The notes below the pieces were generated by a model, which was not told the origin of the DNA, did not search any database, and saw nothing but the letters and a program-made list of their open reading frames with translations. Made by a program: the position numbers and the translations under genes. A DNA stretch of 10,933 bases from Helicobacter sp. (GTDB taxonomy: Bacteria; Campylobacterota; Campylobacteria; Campylobacterales; Helicobacteraceae): the NCBI GenBank assembly GCA_022766795.1, contig JALEPE010000111.1:1-10933 (forward strand), read 5' to 3'. Positions within the stretch are counted from its first letter, which is position 1, and each line of letters begins with the position of its first letter. Below, piece after piece: positions 1-6,662 of this stretch.

Positions 1-1
1 C

Positions 2-145
2 AAATTCAACTATCGTATGCAAAAATCAGGCGATAATAATCGCCTATTAATTGGTCCTTACGCTACTAAGCAAGAGGCTCAAAGTAAGCTTGCCGACATT
101 CGTGAAAAAATCAACAGAGATGCGTTTGTCAAAGAGGTTAAATAA
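2..145 (+). CDS. SPOR-domain protein, C-terminal end (5' part outside window)
   Basis: The open frame enters from the left edge and ends at TAA 143-145, giving the last 47 residues of a protein. The visible stretch, with LLIGPYATKQEAQSKLADIR near its middle, matches the second half of a SPOR (sporulation-related repeat) domain: a hydrophobic beta strand, a G-P-[YF] turn, then a helix with an E-A motif. SPOR domains bind denuded glycan strands of septal peptidoglycan, and their proteins are usually inner-membrane or lipoprotein cell-division factors with the domain at the C-terminus, as here. The N-terminal part is not visible, so membrane anchor, length and name cannot be given. The gene converges on the pst operon and is followed by a hairpin at 167-192. 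Confidence in the domain is good; the specific protein is unknown. Confidence 0.72.
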   Translation, partial: KFNYRMQKSGDNNRLLIGPYATKQEAQSKLADIREKINRDAFVKEVK

Positions 146-166
146 TTTTTCCAACGCGTTAAAGGT

Positions 167-192
167 TGCAGAATCGCGCTTGTGATTCTGCA
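167..192 (+). terminator. Probable intrinsic terminator of the SPOR gene
   Basis: A perfect 9-bp inverted repeat lies 21 bases after the stop codon: TGCAGAATC (167-175), an 8-base loop, and GATTCTGCA (184-192), followed directly by TTTT (193-196). Position and shape suit a Rho-independent terminator, although the U-tract is short. The GAATC/GATTC arms use the same word as the intergenic repeats nearby, so a repeat-derived hairpin is an alternative. Confidence 0.5.
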
Positions 193-348
193 TTTTGCAA
201 TTAAACCTAACAAAGTGGTTCGCTTATGCTTATAAGTCTATAATTAAATTAATAACGACTCAGTGATGGAATCTCAAAAATTTCCTTGATTTATAGATTG
301 TCGCGAAAATTTTTCAAATTTTCACAATGATGCAGTATTGGTATTATT

Positions 349-628
349 TGCGAGATTCCGCAGGGAATCGTGGCAATCCACAACTTTGAATTGTTTATAA
401 TTTTACTATTTGTGTCCTTGAGAATACAGGCAATACAATTTTATTGATTGATTTATCTTTTTTGTATAATTATGGATTGCTTCGCTTTGTTCGCAATGAC
501 AGAAGTGGGAGACACAATGACTGCGAGGGCATACATTGCGATTCCACTACCTCGTCCTTGCGAGAGATTCGTAAGAATCTCGCGGTAATCTATAATGTTG
601 AACTTCTTTAAGGATTCCACTTTGTCCT
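349..628. repeat. Three palindromic intergenic repeats in the convergent gap
   Basis: The 512-base gap between the SPOR gene stop and the end of pstB holds no plausible gene. It contains degenerate copies of one palindromic element. Copy 1 (349-382) runs TGCGAGATTCC...GGAATCGTGGCAATCCACA. Copy 2 (471-500) is in the opposite orientation, starting TATGGATTGCTTCGC and ending TCGCAATGAC. Copy 3 (551-597) has the core stem GAGATTC (564-570), loop GTAA, GAATCTC (575-581), and ends GGTAATCTATAATG. An AT-rich degenerate palindrome at 302-323 resembles one in the other gap. Copy 3 continues through TTTAAGGATTCCA (608-620), which recurs after two copies in the other gap. The elements lie where transcription from both sides should stop, so folded copies might assist termination. 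Confidence 0.65.
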
Positions 629-657
629 TGTGTTGCTGTAAAGAGGGGGATTGACTC

Positions 658-1398
658 CTAGCGATTCAAATGAGCCTCTAGCACCTCTCTATCTTTTGGC
701 ACTTTGATGATTTGACTTCCGCCCTCTTGGATTTGCATAATAGCTAAAGAATCCGCGATTCTTAAAGCTTGGTCAATGTTGTGTGAAACCATTATTAATG
801 TATGTGTTTTGGCAATTTCAAGCAGCAAATCCTCAATCACTCTTTGGGAATGCAAATCTAGCGCACTTGTTGGTTCGTCCAAAAGCAGAATCTTTGGGCT
901 TAAGCTTAGGATTCTAGCTAAAAGTAGTCTTTGTTGCTCCCCACCAGAGAGGCGCAATGCGTTTTCTTTCAAACGATTCTTTAAAGAATCCCAAAGCCCC
1001 ACTTGCTTTAAAGATTCGCAGATTTTAGCCTCTATGGCAGTTTTATCTAGGTTTGTCAAGAGAGAAAGTGGCAAACTCAAGTTTTTTTCAATGCTTAGGT
1101 TAAAGGGTTGGGGAGCTTGAAAAAGCATACCGATATTTTTGCGCAAAATCTCTAGCGGAAGACTTTGAATCTCTACAAGAGAATTAGATTCTAAATTTAC
1201 ATAAATTTCACCTAAAACCTCTCCGCCCATTTCCTCGCAAAGCCGATTAATGCAGCGTAAAAAAGTGCTTTTGCCGCAACCAGAAGAACCCAAAAGCGTA
1301 AAGATTCCATATTGTTGGATTTCTAAATTAAGATGAGAAAAAATCTGTTTTTGCCCAAAACGCACACCAAGATGATTGATTTTAAGACTTAAAGACAC
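658..1398 (-). CDS. pstB: Phosphate ABC transporter ATP-binding protein PstB
   Basis: This is the cytoplasmic ATPase of the high-affinity phosphate importer, 246 residues, the usual PstB length. Motifs in order: Walker A GSSGCGKST (37-45), a Q-loop in FQAPQPF (93-99) that resembles the FQ-x-P-x-PF of PstB, ABC signature LSGGEQQR (150-157), Walker B ILLLDEP (170-176) and the switch histidine in VSHN (H206). It probably starts at GTG 1398-1396, with an A/G-rich site (AAAGGGGG) about 6 bases upstream. It overlaps the end of pstA by 17 bp, suggesting translational coupling. It is last in the operon; no phoU follows in this window. The assignment rests on the motifs plus the pstSCA neighbours; by itself the ATPase could be taken for another oxyanion transporter. 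Confidence 0.9.
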   Translation of the reverse strand: MSLSLKINHLGVRFGQKQIFSHLNLEIQQYGIFTLLGSSGCGKSTFLRCINRLCEEMGGEVLGEIYVNLESNSLVEIQSLPLEILRKNIGMLFQAPQPFNLSIEKNLSLPLSLLTNLDKTAIEAKICESLKQVGLWDSLKNRLKENALRLSGGEQQRLLLARILSLSPKILLLDEPTSALDLHSQRVIEDLLLEIAKTHTLIMVSHNIDQALRIADSLAIMQIQEGGSQIIKVPKDREVLEAHLNR

Positions 1399-2266
1399 GC
1401 AACCCCCTTTTTGAGATTCCTTTTAAAAATGCACCCAAAAGCAACAAAAACCCACAAAGCAAAAGTAAAACCAAACTCGCTCCCATTGCGTTTTGCAACT
1501 CTAATTGTGTTTGATAGTTTTGGGAATTGTAATAGATATAAAATGACAGAGATTCAAATTTACCCCAAAGCCCATTGGGTAATCCTGCGTTTGCAACCGC
1601 ACCGACAAACATTACCACCGCCGTATCCTCTGCAACCCTCCCTAGTGCTAAGATTGCGCCACTTAGGATTCCATTTCTTGCTTCGGGCAGTAAGAAATGC
1701 CACAGAATCGCTCCTTTTTTTAATCCTAGCGCACTTGCATTGAGTATTAAGTCGTTTGGAACGGATAAAAGTGCCTCTTTGGTTGTGGCAATGAGTGTAG
1801 GCAAAACAAGCAAAGCAAGGCAACAAGCAGCGAGTAAGAGGCAGCTATTTGCATTGGGCAAAAAGTGATTTTTTAGCCATAAAATACTTAAAAATCCAAA
1901 TAGTCCCATAATCACGGACGGAATCCCAGCAAGAATATCTACCATTGCATTTAAAAACCACTTTTGGGAGGGTGAGGCATAGAAGCTTAGATAGATTCCA
2001 CAGCCAATTCCCGGCGCAATCGCAAGTAAAAGACTTAAAACTACAAGCCAAAAAGTCCCAACGATTGCAGGAAGGATTCCATTAAACACCGCAGCTTGTC
2101 CAAGGATTGCTAATAAGGGTGCGGTAGAACCAAAGAAAAGTTGCGAATCTAGCGCATTAAAACCGCGCCAAAACACCCAAACAAGCAAGGATAATACAGC
2201 TAAACTGACACCAATCGTGCCAACAAGGCTTAAAAGATAGAGAAAACTTGCGATCTTGCGCCGCAT
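1382..2266 (-). CDS. pstA: Phosphate ABC transporter permease PstA
   Basis: Inner-membrane permease of 294 residues that pairs with PstC to form the phosphate channel. Hydrophobic segments lie near residues 9-34, 63-96, 106-131, 141-160, 200-226 and 260-285, consistent with six membrane spans of the MetI-like fold. The coupling-helix (EAA-type) region is NASALGLKKGAILWHFLLPE (176-195) followed by ALGRVAEDTA (207-216); the Pst family normally has G-R-x-x-G-E-T-A there, so E-D-T-A is a mild variant. The ATG start (2266-2264) has AAGGAT a few bases upstream, overlapping the pstC stop, and only 9 bases separate the genes. PstA versus PstC is assigned from gene order and from the GRVAEDTA motif. 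Confidence 0.88.
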   Translation of the reverse strand: MRRKIASFLYLLSLVGTIGVSLAVLSLLVWVFWRGFNALDSQLFFGSTAPLLAILGQAAVFNGILPAIVGTFWLVVLSLLLAIAPGIGCGIYLSFYASPSQKWFLNAMVDILAGIPSVIMGLFGFLSILWLKNHFLPNANSCLLLAACCLALLVLPTLIATTKEALLSVPNDLILNASALGLKKGAILWHFLLPEARNGILSGAILALGRVAEDTAVVMFVGAVANAGLPNGLWGKFESLSFYIYYNSQNYQTQLELQNAMGASLVLLLLCGFLLLLGAFLKGISKRGLRVFKS

Positions 2267-2275
2267 TTTGAATCC

Positions 2276-3118
2276 TTAAAGGGCTTTGGAATCTTTTTGT
2301 AAGATTCCACGCGCAAGAAGGGCTAAAAATGCGTTAATGACAATGAGCAAAAAGCCCGATACAAAAAGTGCATTGTATGCCTCCCCAACACTTTCATTTG
2401 CAGTAATGAGCGCAATATGCGCACTTAAAACGCGCAAAGGATCCAAAAGAGAAGTAGCGAAATTTAAGGCATTAGAGGAGAGCATTAATGCAATCATTGT
2501 ATCGCCAAAGGCTCGTCCAAAGCCTAGCAAAAACGCTCCTATTAAGACATTTTTTACCTTTGGAATCACAACAAAGATAAGCGTTTCAAAATCACGCATT
2601 CCAAGCGCAAGGGCGTTTAAATGTTGATGATAAAAAGGTTTTTTGATTCCAGATTCCAAAAGTAAAACCATTGTAGGCAAGATAACTAGACTTAAAACAC
2701 AGATACAAGCAAGGAGATTCCTCCCGCTTCCTCCAAAGGCTTCCCGCAAGAGTGGTACAAGCAAGAATAATGCACCAAAGGCATACAAAATGGTAGGAAT
2801 AGAACCCATTAAACGCATAAGAAAGCTTAGGGCGGTTTGTAAAAGCTTGCCTATTTTGGATTTTTTGGGCAAAATCAACGCACAGACGATTCCTAAACTA
2901 CAAGGGAATGCGACAAGCAGTGTGCTAAAACTTAGAATCAGTGAATTTCCAAGCATCGTTAAAATCCCAAATTCATTCGCTTTGGGATTCCAACTAAAAG
3001 TAAGCGTCAAGCTAGGATTGAGCGCAAGTGTTTGCAGCCCAAACCCGCCAATGACGATAAAAAGCAGACAGATCCCAGTTAATGCTATGATTGTCGCAAA
3101 AGTCGCGACAAGTTTCAT
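2276..3118 (-). CDS. pstC: Phosphate ABC transporter permease PstC
   Basis: The second permease subunit, 280 residues, slightly short of the typical PstC of about 300. It has a hydrophobic N-terminus (residues 4-32), further spans near 54-84, 94-124, 135-155, 190-215 and 247-270, and a MetI-like coupling region NALALGMRDFETLIFVVIPK (168-187) followed by GFGRAFGDTMIALM (199-212), which matches the Pst G-R-A-x-G-[ED]-T-M pattern. The start ATG overlaps the pstS stop as ATGA (3118-3115), so translation is very probably coupled to pstS. No broken domain is seen; the shorter length comes mainly from a compact N-terminal periplasmic loop. Confidence 0.88.
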   Translation of the reverse strand: MKLVATFATIIALTGICLLFIVIGGFGLQTLALNPSLTLTFSWNPKANEFGILTMLGNSLILSFSTLLVAFPCSLGIVCALILPKKSKIGKLLQTALSFLMRLMGSIPTILYAFGALFLLVPLLREAFGGSGRNLLACICVLSLVILPTMVLLLESGIKKPFYHQHLNALALGMRDFETLIFVVIPKVKNVLIGAFLLGFGRAFGDTMIALMLSSNALNFATSLLDPLRVLSAHIALITANESVGEAYNALFVSGFLLIVINAFLALLARGILQKDSKAL

Positions 3119-3999
3119 TTTGGAAGTGGAATATAACCAGATTGTTCAATAAACTCTGCGCCATCACTAGAATAAATGTAATCCACAAAAAGCTTTGTAA
3201 GTCCTTGTGGCTCACCTTTTGTATTCATATAGAGAAGGCGGCTGATTTGATAAGTTCCTTCTTTGGTGTTTTCTTGGTTTGGTGTAACACCTTCAAATGC
3301 GACTCCTTTAATGCTATCGTCTAAATGTCCGATTCCAACATAGCCAATCGCATTTTTATCTTGTGCAATGGCAATTTTCATCGCCCCATTAGAGCTTACA
3401 ACATTTGCGGTTTGCGTAATCTCTGTGCCTTTGTCCAAACCTTTGGATTCAAAAGTGTCGCGTGTCCCGCTACCATCTTCGCGGACATAAAGGTTAATTG
3501 CACCCTCGCTTCCGCCTAGCTCACTCCAATTTTTAATCGCACCGCTAAAGATTTGACTTGCTTGTTCTTTTGTTAAATTTGTAATAGGATTTTCTTTATG
3601 CACCGCAATGGCAACGCCATCTACTGCAAAAGGAAAAGAAACTAAGCCATATTTTTCAATTTCTTGGGGTTTGAGTGCGCGTCCCGTGTTGCCAATATGC
3701 ACCAAGCCTTCTCCAACTTTTGTGATTCCAGCACCTGTGCCACCGCCTGTAATGCTGATAATGATTTGAGGATTCGCTAGGCTAATCGCTTCTGCTGCCT
3801 TTTTCATTACAGGGATATGCGCTGTGCCTCCTGCAATATCAATCTTGCCTTGCTGATTTGCAAAAACTGCTAAATTTTCACTTATATTAGAAGTGTTATT
3901 GGATTCCGCAGAATCTTTAGAATTAGACCCACAACCGGTAAATGCACCAAATGTGAGCAACAAAACTGAAGCCGATAAAAGCGTAGAAACTTTTAGCAT
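3115..3999 (-). CDS. pstS: Phosphate-binding lipoprotein PstS
   Basis: Substrate-binding protein of the phosphate importer, 294 residues. A lipoprotein signal peptide is visible: M-L-K, a hydrophobic core (5-20) and the lipobox FTGC with Cys23 as the lipidated residue, so the protein is anchored at the periplasmic face. A Ser/Asn-rich linker (25-40) precedes a PBP-like fold. Phosphate-loop signatures are GGGTGAG (85-91), AVDGVAIAV (125-133) and the hallmark REDGSGTR (173-180). The start ATG 3999-3997 has a strong Shine-Dalgarno AAGGAGA, and an extended -10 promoter lies 34 bases upstream. It is the first gene of pstSCAB. In related bacteria this operon is induced by phosphate limitation through a two-component system; I do not recognise a reliable Pho box here. 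Confidence 0.92.
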   Translation of the reverse strand: MLKVSTLLSASVLLLTFGAFTGCGSNSKDSAESNNTSNISENLAVFANQQGKIDIAGGTAHIPVMKKAAEAISLANPQIIISITGGGTGAGITKVGEGLVHIGNTGRALKPQEIEKYGLVSFPFAVDGVAIAVHKENPITNLTKEQASQIFSGAIKNWSELGGSEGAINLYVREDGSGTRDTFESKGLDKGTEITQTANVVSSNGAMKIAIAQDKNAIGYVGIGHLDDSIKGVAFEGVTPNQENTKEGTYQISRLLYMNTKGEPQGLTKLFVDYIYSSDGAEFIEQSGYIPLPK

Positions 4000-4032
4000 T
4001 ATGTTCTCCTTTTGTGAAGTTTAAAAGCTTGC

Positions 4033-4041
4033 ATTGTAGCA
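4033..4041 (-). promoter_or_regulatory. Extended -10 promoter of the pstSCAB operon
   Basis: Read on the - strand this is TGCTACAAT, a full match to the extended -10 form TGnTAnAAT. It lies 34 bases upstream of the pstS ATG, leaving an untranslated leader of roughly 25 bases that contains AAGGAGA. The upstream DNA (4042-4062) is A/T-rich with no clear -35, as is usual for sigma-80 promoters of Campylobacterota. Confidence 0.6.
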
Positions 4042-4070
4042 AAATTTCTTTGAAAAATCTGTTTGTCTGT

Positions 4071-4620
4071 GCGCGAAAATTTTAAAAATTTTCGTGGCAA
4101 CCTAAAGGCGGAATCCCATAGGGCATTTTCCGTCTTGTCTTTGTGAGATTCCGCTGAAGGAATCGTGGCAATCTATAATGTTGTTTATTTTAAAGATTCC
4201 ATTGTATAGGTTGCTTTATGCAAGATTATGGATTTGCGCTAAAGCGGGTGCGAAGCTTTGCGCAACGCACGCAACGAGATTCTAGTGAATCTCTCGCAAT
4301 AACAAAAAACCAAAGCGTCTGCTACTCCGTCATTGCGAGAAGTCGTAAGACTTCGTGGCAATCCATAACTTTAAGTTGAAGCAGAATCATCAAAGGCGAG
4401 ATTCTGTATTATGGATTGCTTCGGCTAACACCTCGCAATGACGAGGTGGGGAACGCAATGATTGCGTGGGATTCGTCATTGTAAGAATCGCAACGCGATT
4501 CGTGGCAATCCACACCTTGCACACATTATACTTTGCCATTGCGTCCTTACGAGAAATGCGCAAAGCAAATGACGAAGCAATCTATAATGTAAAATCTTGC
4601 CTTTAAAGATTCCATTATTG
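4071..4620. repeat. Cluster of about seven palindromic intergenic repeats between divergent genes
   Basis: The divergent gap between pstS and the CDF gene carries no plausible coding region; most of it is repeat. Copies: 4073-4102 (AT-rich, CGAAAATTTT 4074-4083 mirrored at 4085-4094, then CGTGGCAA); 4143-4180; 4225-4302 (reversed, enlarged, core GAGATTC 4276-4282 / GAATCTC 4287-4293); 4329-4367 (clearest: GTCATTGCGAGAAGTC, GTAA, GACTTCGTGGCAATCC); 4408-4442 (reversed); 4474-4513; 4536-4589. Shared ends are [GT]CATTGCGAG on one side and CGTGGCAATC[CT]A on the other, with ATTGC...GCAAT able to close the stem. The inner stem sequence differs from copy to copy but stays self-complementary, which suggests selection for a hairpin. 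Copies at 4143 and 4536 end in TCTATAATG and run on into TTTAAAGATTCCATT. Confidence 0.7.
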
Positions 4621-4652
4621 GATTTTTCGTAATAAAATCTGTAAAAATGCGT

Positions 4653-4658
4653 TATAAT
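4653..4658 (+). promoter_or_regulatory. -10 box for the CDF transporter gene
   Basis: A perfect TATAAT lies 30 bases upstream of the GTG start of the transporter gene, preceded by A/T-rich DNA without an obvious -35. It is just outside the repeat cluster. A second TATAAT at 4583-4588, at the edge of the last repeat, could serve as an additional start. Confidence 0.5.
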
Positions 4659-4687
4659 CTTGATAATTTTCTATTTAGGTTTTATGA

Positions 4688-5677
4688 GTGAAATTAAAAA
4701 TCCCAACGAGCAATTATGGCAAGAAAGTGCGTCAAAACTTTTTGCAACCCTTGCAAACCGCGCAGCCACTACTAGCAAACAATCAGCGGGAGCAGTTTGT
4801 TTTAAAAATCTCAATGTATAGTGCGTTGCTTTTAGCGATTCTTGGAATCGGGTTTGGGCTTAGCTTTAAAAGCGCGGCGATTGTTTTTGATGGAATTATT
4901 GCGCTTATTTCGGTGGGTTTGGGGTTATTAAGCGTGATTACCTCGCGTTTTGTTTATCGTGAAGACGATGATGTGTTTCAATATGGTTATGTGCGCTTTG
5001 AACCAATGGTGAATCTTTTTAAAAGCTTGATTTTGATTATTGTGTGTGCTTATGCGCTCATTGGCGGGATTGATGATATTTTAAGCGGTGGCTATACCTT
5101 GCAAATCAATGGCGCAATGGCTTATACGATTTGTGCATTTTTGTTGTGTTTTGTGATTTTTCTTTATACGCGCGTTTATGCAAAGAGGTTGGATTCTGAA
5201 TTAATCGGTGTGGATAATGTGGAATGGAAAATTGATTGCGTGCTTTATTTTGGTGCGTTACTTGCCTTTGGGGCGATATTATTGTTGGACCCACAACAAG
5301 AAATGGCTTTCACGCGCTATATTGACCCGATTTTGCTTGTATTGCTGTGCGTGTTTTTAGCTCTCTCTCCTTTAAAGATTTTTTTTGCGAATCTGAAAGA
5401 TTTGATGATGGTTGCTCCAAAGGAGCTAGACGATAAAATCACAGAGGTAATGGAAAGTTTAAGCGCAGAATATGGGTTTGAGGACTATGATACGCATGTG
5501 GCAAAAAGCGGAAGGTTTTTTATGATTGAAGTCAATCTTCTTATCACCGATGCAAATGCGAAAATAAGCATTGGTGAAATAGACATTATTCGTAACAAAA
5601 TTGAACAATCCTTAGAGATTCCAAGTTATAAAATTTGGCTGCTCGTAAGCTTTACCGCGAACCCAAAGTGGTTGTAA
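4688..5677 (+). CDS. CDF-family cation efflux transporter with altered metal-site residues
   Basis: Integral membrane protein of 329 residues of the cation diffusion facilitator family (Zn, Co, Fe, Mn or Cd/H+ antiport). After a basic N-terminus (1-40), spans lie near 43-62, 64-84, 108-127, 143-160, 184-200 and 211-230, then a cytoplasmic domain (243-329) resembling the CDF dimerisation domain. Family landmarks are FDG in TM2 (D68) and YGYVRFEP (99-106), the equivalent of F-G-H-G-K-x-E in YiiP. Metal-site residues deviate: TM2 reads D68-G-I-I-A72, where YiiP has D-x-x-x-D, and TM5 reads E179-W-K-I-D183, where YiiP has H-x-x-x-D. The GTG start is chosen because TGA lies immediately upstream in frame and AGG (4677-4679) is 8 bases away. 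An ATG four bases earlier is out of frame. The transported ion cannot be told from sequence. Confidence 0.82.
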   Translation: MKLKIPTSNYGKKVRQNFLQPLQTAQPLLANNQREQFVLKISMYSALLLAILGIGFGLSFKSAAIVFDGIIALISVGLGLLSVITSRFVYREDDDVFQYGYVRFEPMVNLFKSLILIIVCAYALIGGIDDILSGGYTLQINGAMAYTICAFLLCFVIFLYTRVYAKRLDSELIGVDNVEWKIDCVLYFGALLAFGAILLLDPQQEMAFTRYIDPILLVLLCVFLALSPLKIFFANLKDLMMVAPKELDDKITEVMESLSAEYGFEDYDTHVAKSGRFFMIEVNLLITDANAKISIGEIDIIRNKIEQSLEIPSYKIWLLVSFTANPKWL

Positions 5678-5739
5678 TTCTTTTATATAAAAAGCGTGCA
5701 AGGATTCATTTGTGATTCCATTTAAATTTATTTAATTTT

Positions 5740-5748
5740 TGTTACAAT
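5740..5748 (+). promoter_or_regulatory. Extended -10 promoter of the sugar-nucleotide operon
   Basis: TGTTACAAT is a full match to TGnTAnAAT, preceded by an A/T-rich stretch (5720-5739) with T-runs. It places the transcript start near 5755, about 32 bases before the rfbA start, and shows that an in-frame ATG at 5739 cannot be the true start. All downstream genes are on the same strand with gaps under 10 bases or overlaps, so this probably drives the whole cluster. Confidence 0.6.
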
Positions 5749-5786
5749 ATTCAAATTTAACAGGGAATTGGCAAATGGAGAAATCA

Positions 5787-6662
5787 ATGAAAGGCATTAT
5801 TTTAGCAGGTGGGAGTGGGACTAGGCTTTATCCCTCAACGCTTGGAATTTCAAAGCAGCTGCTTCCCGTTTATGATAAGCCAATGATTTATTATCCGCTC
5901 TCTGTGCTTATGCTTGCTAAGATAAGAGAGGTTTTAATCGTTTCTACCCCAAAGGATACGCCAAGATTCAAAGAAATTTTTGGAAATGGAGAGTGGCTAG
6001 GAATGCGGATTGAATACTGCGTACAGGAATCCCCCGATGGTTTAGCGCAAGGCTTGATTCTTGCAGAATCCTTCGTGGAAAATGATGACATAGCTTTGAT
6101 TTTGGGTGATAATATTTTTTATGGGCAGGGCTTTTCAGATATGCTTTTGAGGGCAAAAGGGAATGCACACAATGGTATGGCTACGATTTTTTCTTATCGC
6201 GTGAAGGATCCTTGCCGTTTTGGTGTGGCAGAATTTGATAAATTTGGAAATGTATTAAGCCTAGAAGAGAAGCCTAAAAATCCAAAGAGCAATTTTGCTG
6301 TTACGGGATTGTATTTTTATACGAATTTAGCAATAGAGATAGCAAAATCACTTAAGCCAAGTGCGCGTGGGGAGCTAGAAATTACCGATGTAAATATTAC
6401 TTATCTTGAGTTGGGCAAACTTTGTTCGGAGGCTTTGGGAAGGGGCTTTGCGTGGCTAGATACCGGCACACACGATAGTTTAGTGGAGGCTTCAGGATTT
6501 GTGCAAACGATTGAATTGCGGCAAGGCTATAAAATCGCGTGTTTAGAGGAAATCGCTTATTATAATGGCTGGATTAATAAAAACAAGCTTTTAGCTAGAG
6601 CTCAAATTCTGGATAAAAGTGGCTATGGAAGCTATCTCCGCAATCTTTTGGAGGGTATGTGA
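5787..6662 (+). CDS. rfbA: Glucose-1-phosphate thymidylyltransferase RmlA
   Basis: Converts glucose-1-phosphate and dTTP to dTDP-glucose and pyrophosphate in the cytoplasm, the first step of dTDP-deoxysugar synthesis. From ATG 5787 it has 291 residues, the normal family length. Landmarks: nucleotide-binding GGSGTRLYP (8-16), SKQLLPVYDKPMIYYPL (22-38), LGDN (107-110) with the metal-binding Asp, EEKP (160-163), GELEITDVN (195-203) and DTGTHDSL (226-233). The ATG at 5787 is preferred because GGAG (5777-5780) is 6 bases upstream; ATG codons at 5739 and 5775 lie in the same frame, but 5739 falls on the promoter. Its stop overlaps the rfbB start by one base (TGATG). Confidence 0.93.
   Translation: MKGIILAGGSGTRLYPSTLGISKQLLPVYDKPMIYYPLSVLMLAKIREVLIVSTPKDTPRFKEIFGNGEWLGMRIEYCVQESPDGLAQGLILAESFVENDDIALILGDNIFYGQGFSDMLLRAKGNAHNGMATIFSYRVKDPCRFGVAEFDKFGNVLSLEEKPKNPKSNFAVTGLYFYTNLAIEIAKSLKPSARGELEITDVNITYLELGKLCSEALGRGFAWLDTGTHDSLVEASGFVQTIELRQGYKIACLEEIAYYNGWINKNKLLARAQILDKSGYGSYLRNLLEGM

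Noticed and set aside
239..244. TATAAT at 239-244 as a promoter for a small RNA in the convergent gap
   Set aside because: No downstream + strand gene and no convincing structured RNA with a terminator follow; in A/T-rich DNA a lone hexamer is weak evidence.
776..2627. Open frames on the + strand opposite pstB, pstA and pstC (for example 776-1120, 1411-1743, 2286-2627)
   Set aside because: They lie wholly antisense to intact, well-recognised genes, show no recognisable family and have no ribosome-binding context.
658..3999. Molybdate/tungstate or sulfate transporter instead of Pst
   Set aside because: The REDGSGTR and GGGTGAG signatures of the binding protein, two different permease genes with GRxxxxT motifs, and the FQxPxPF region of the ATPase together fit PstSCAB best.
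349..4620. CRISPR array
   Set aside because: The repeats are degenerate, occur in both orientations and lack uniform spacers; no cas gene is nearby.
5687..5739. Intrinsic terminator after the CDF gene (GGATTCA...TGATTCC near 5702-5719)
   Set aside because: The stem has an internal mismatch and low GC, and the following A/T-rich DNA equally fits the upstream region of the rfbA promoter.
5739..5786. Longer N-terminus for RmlA starting at ATG 5739
   Set aside because: This ATG falls on the extended -10 box (5740-5748), so it would not be transcribed from that promoter; the extra residues do not belong to the family, while ATG 5787 has a good GGAG site and gives the standard length.
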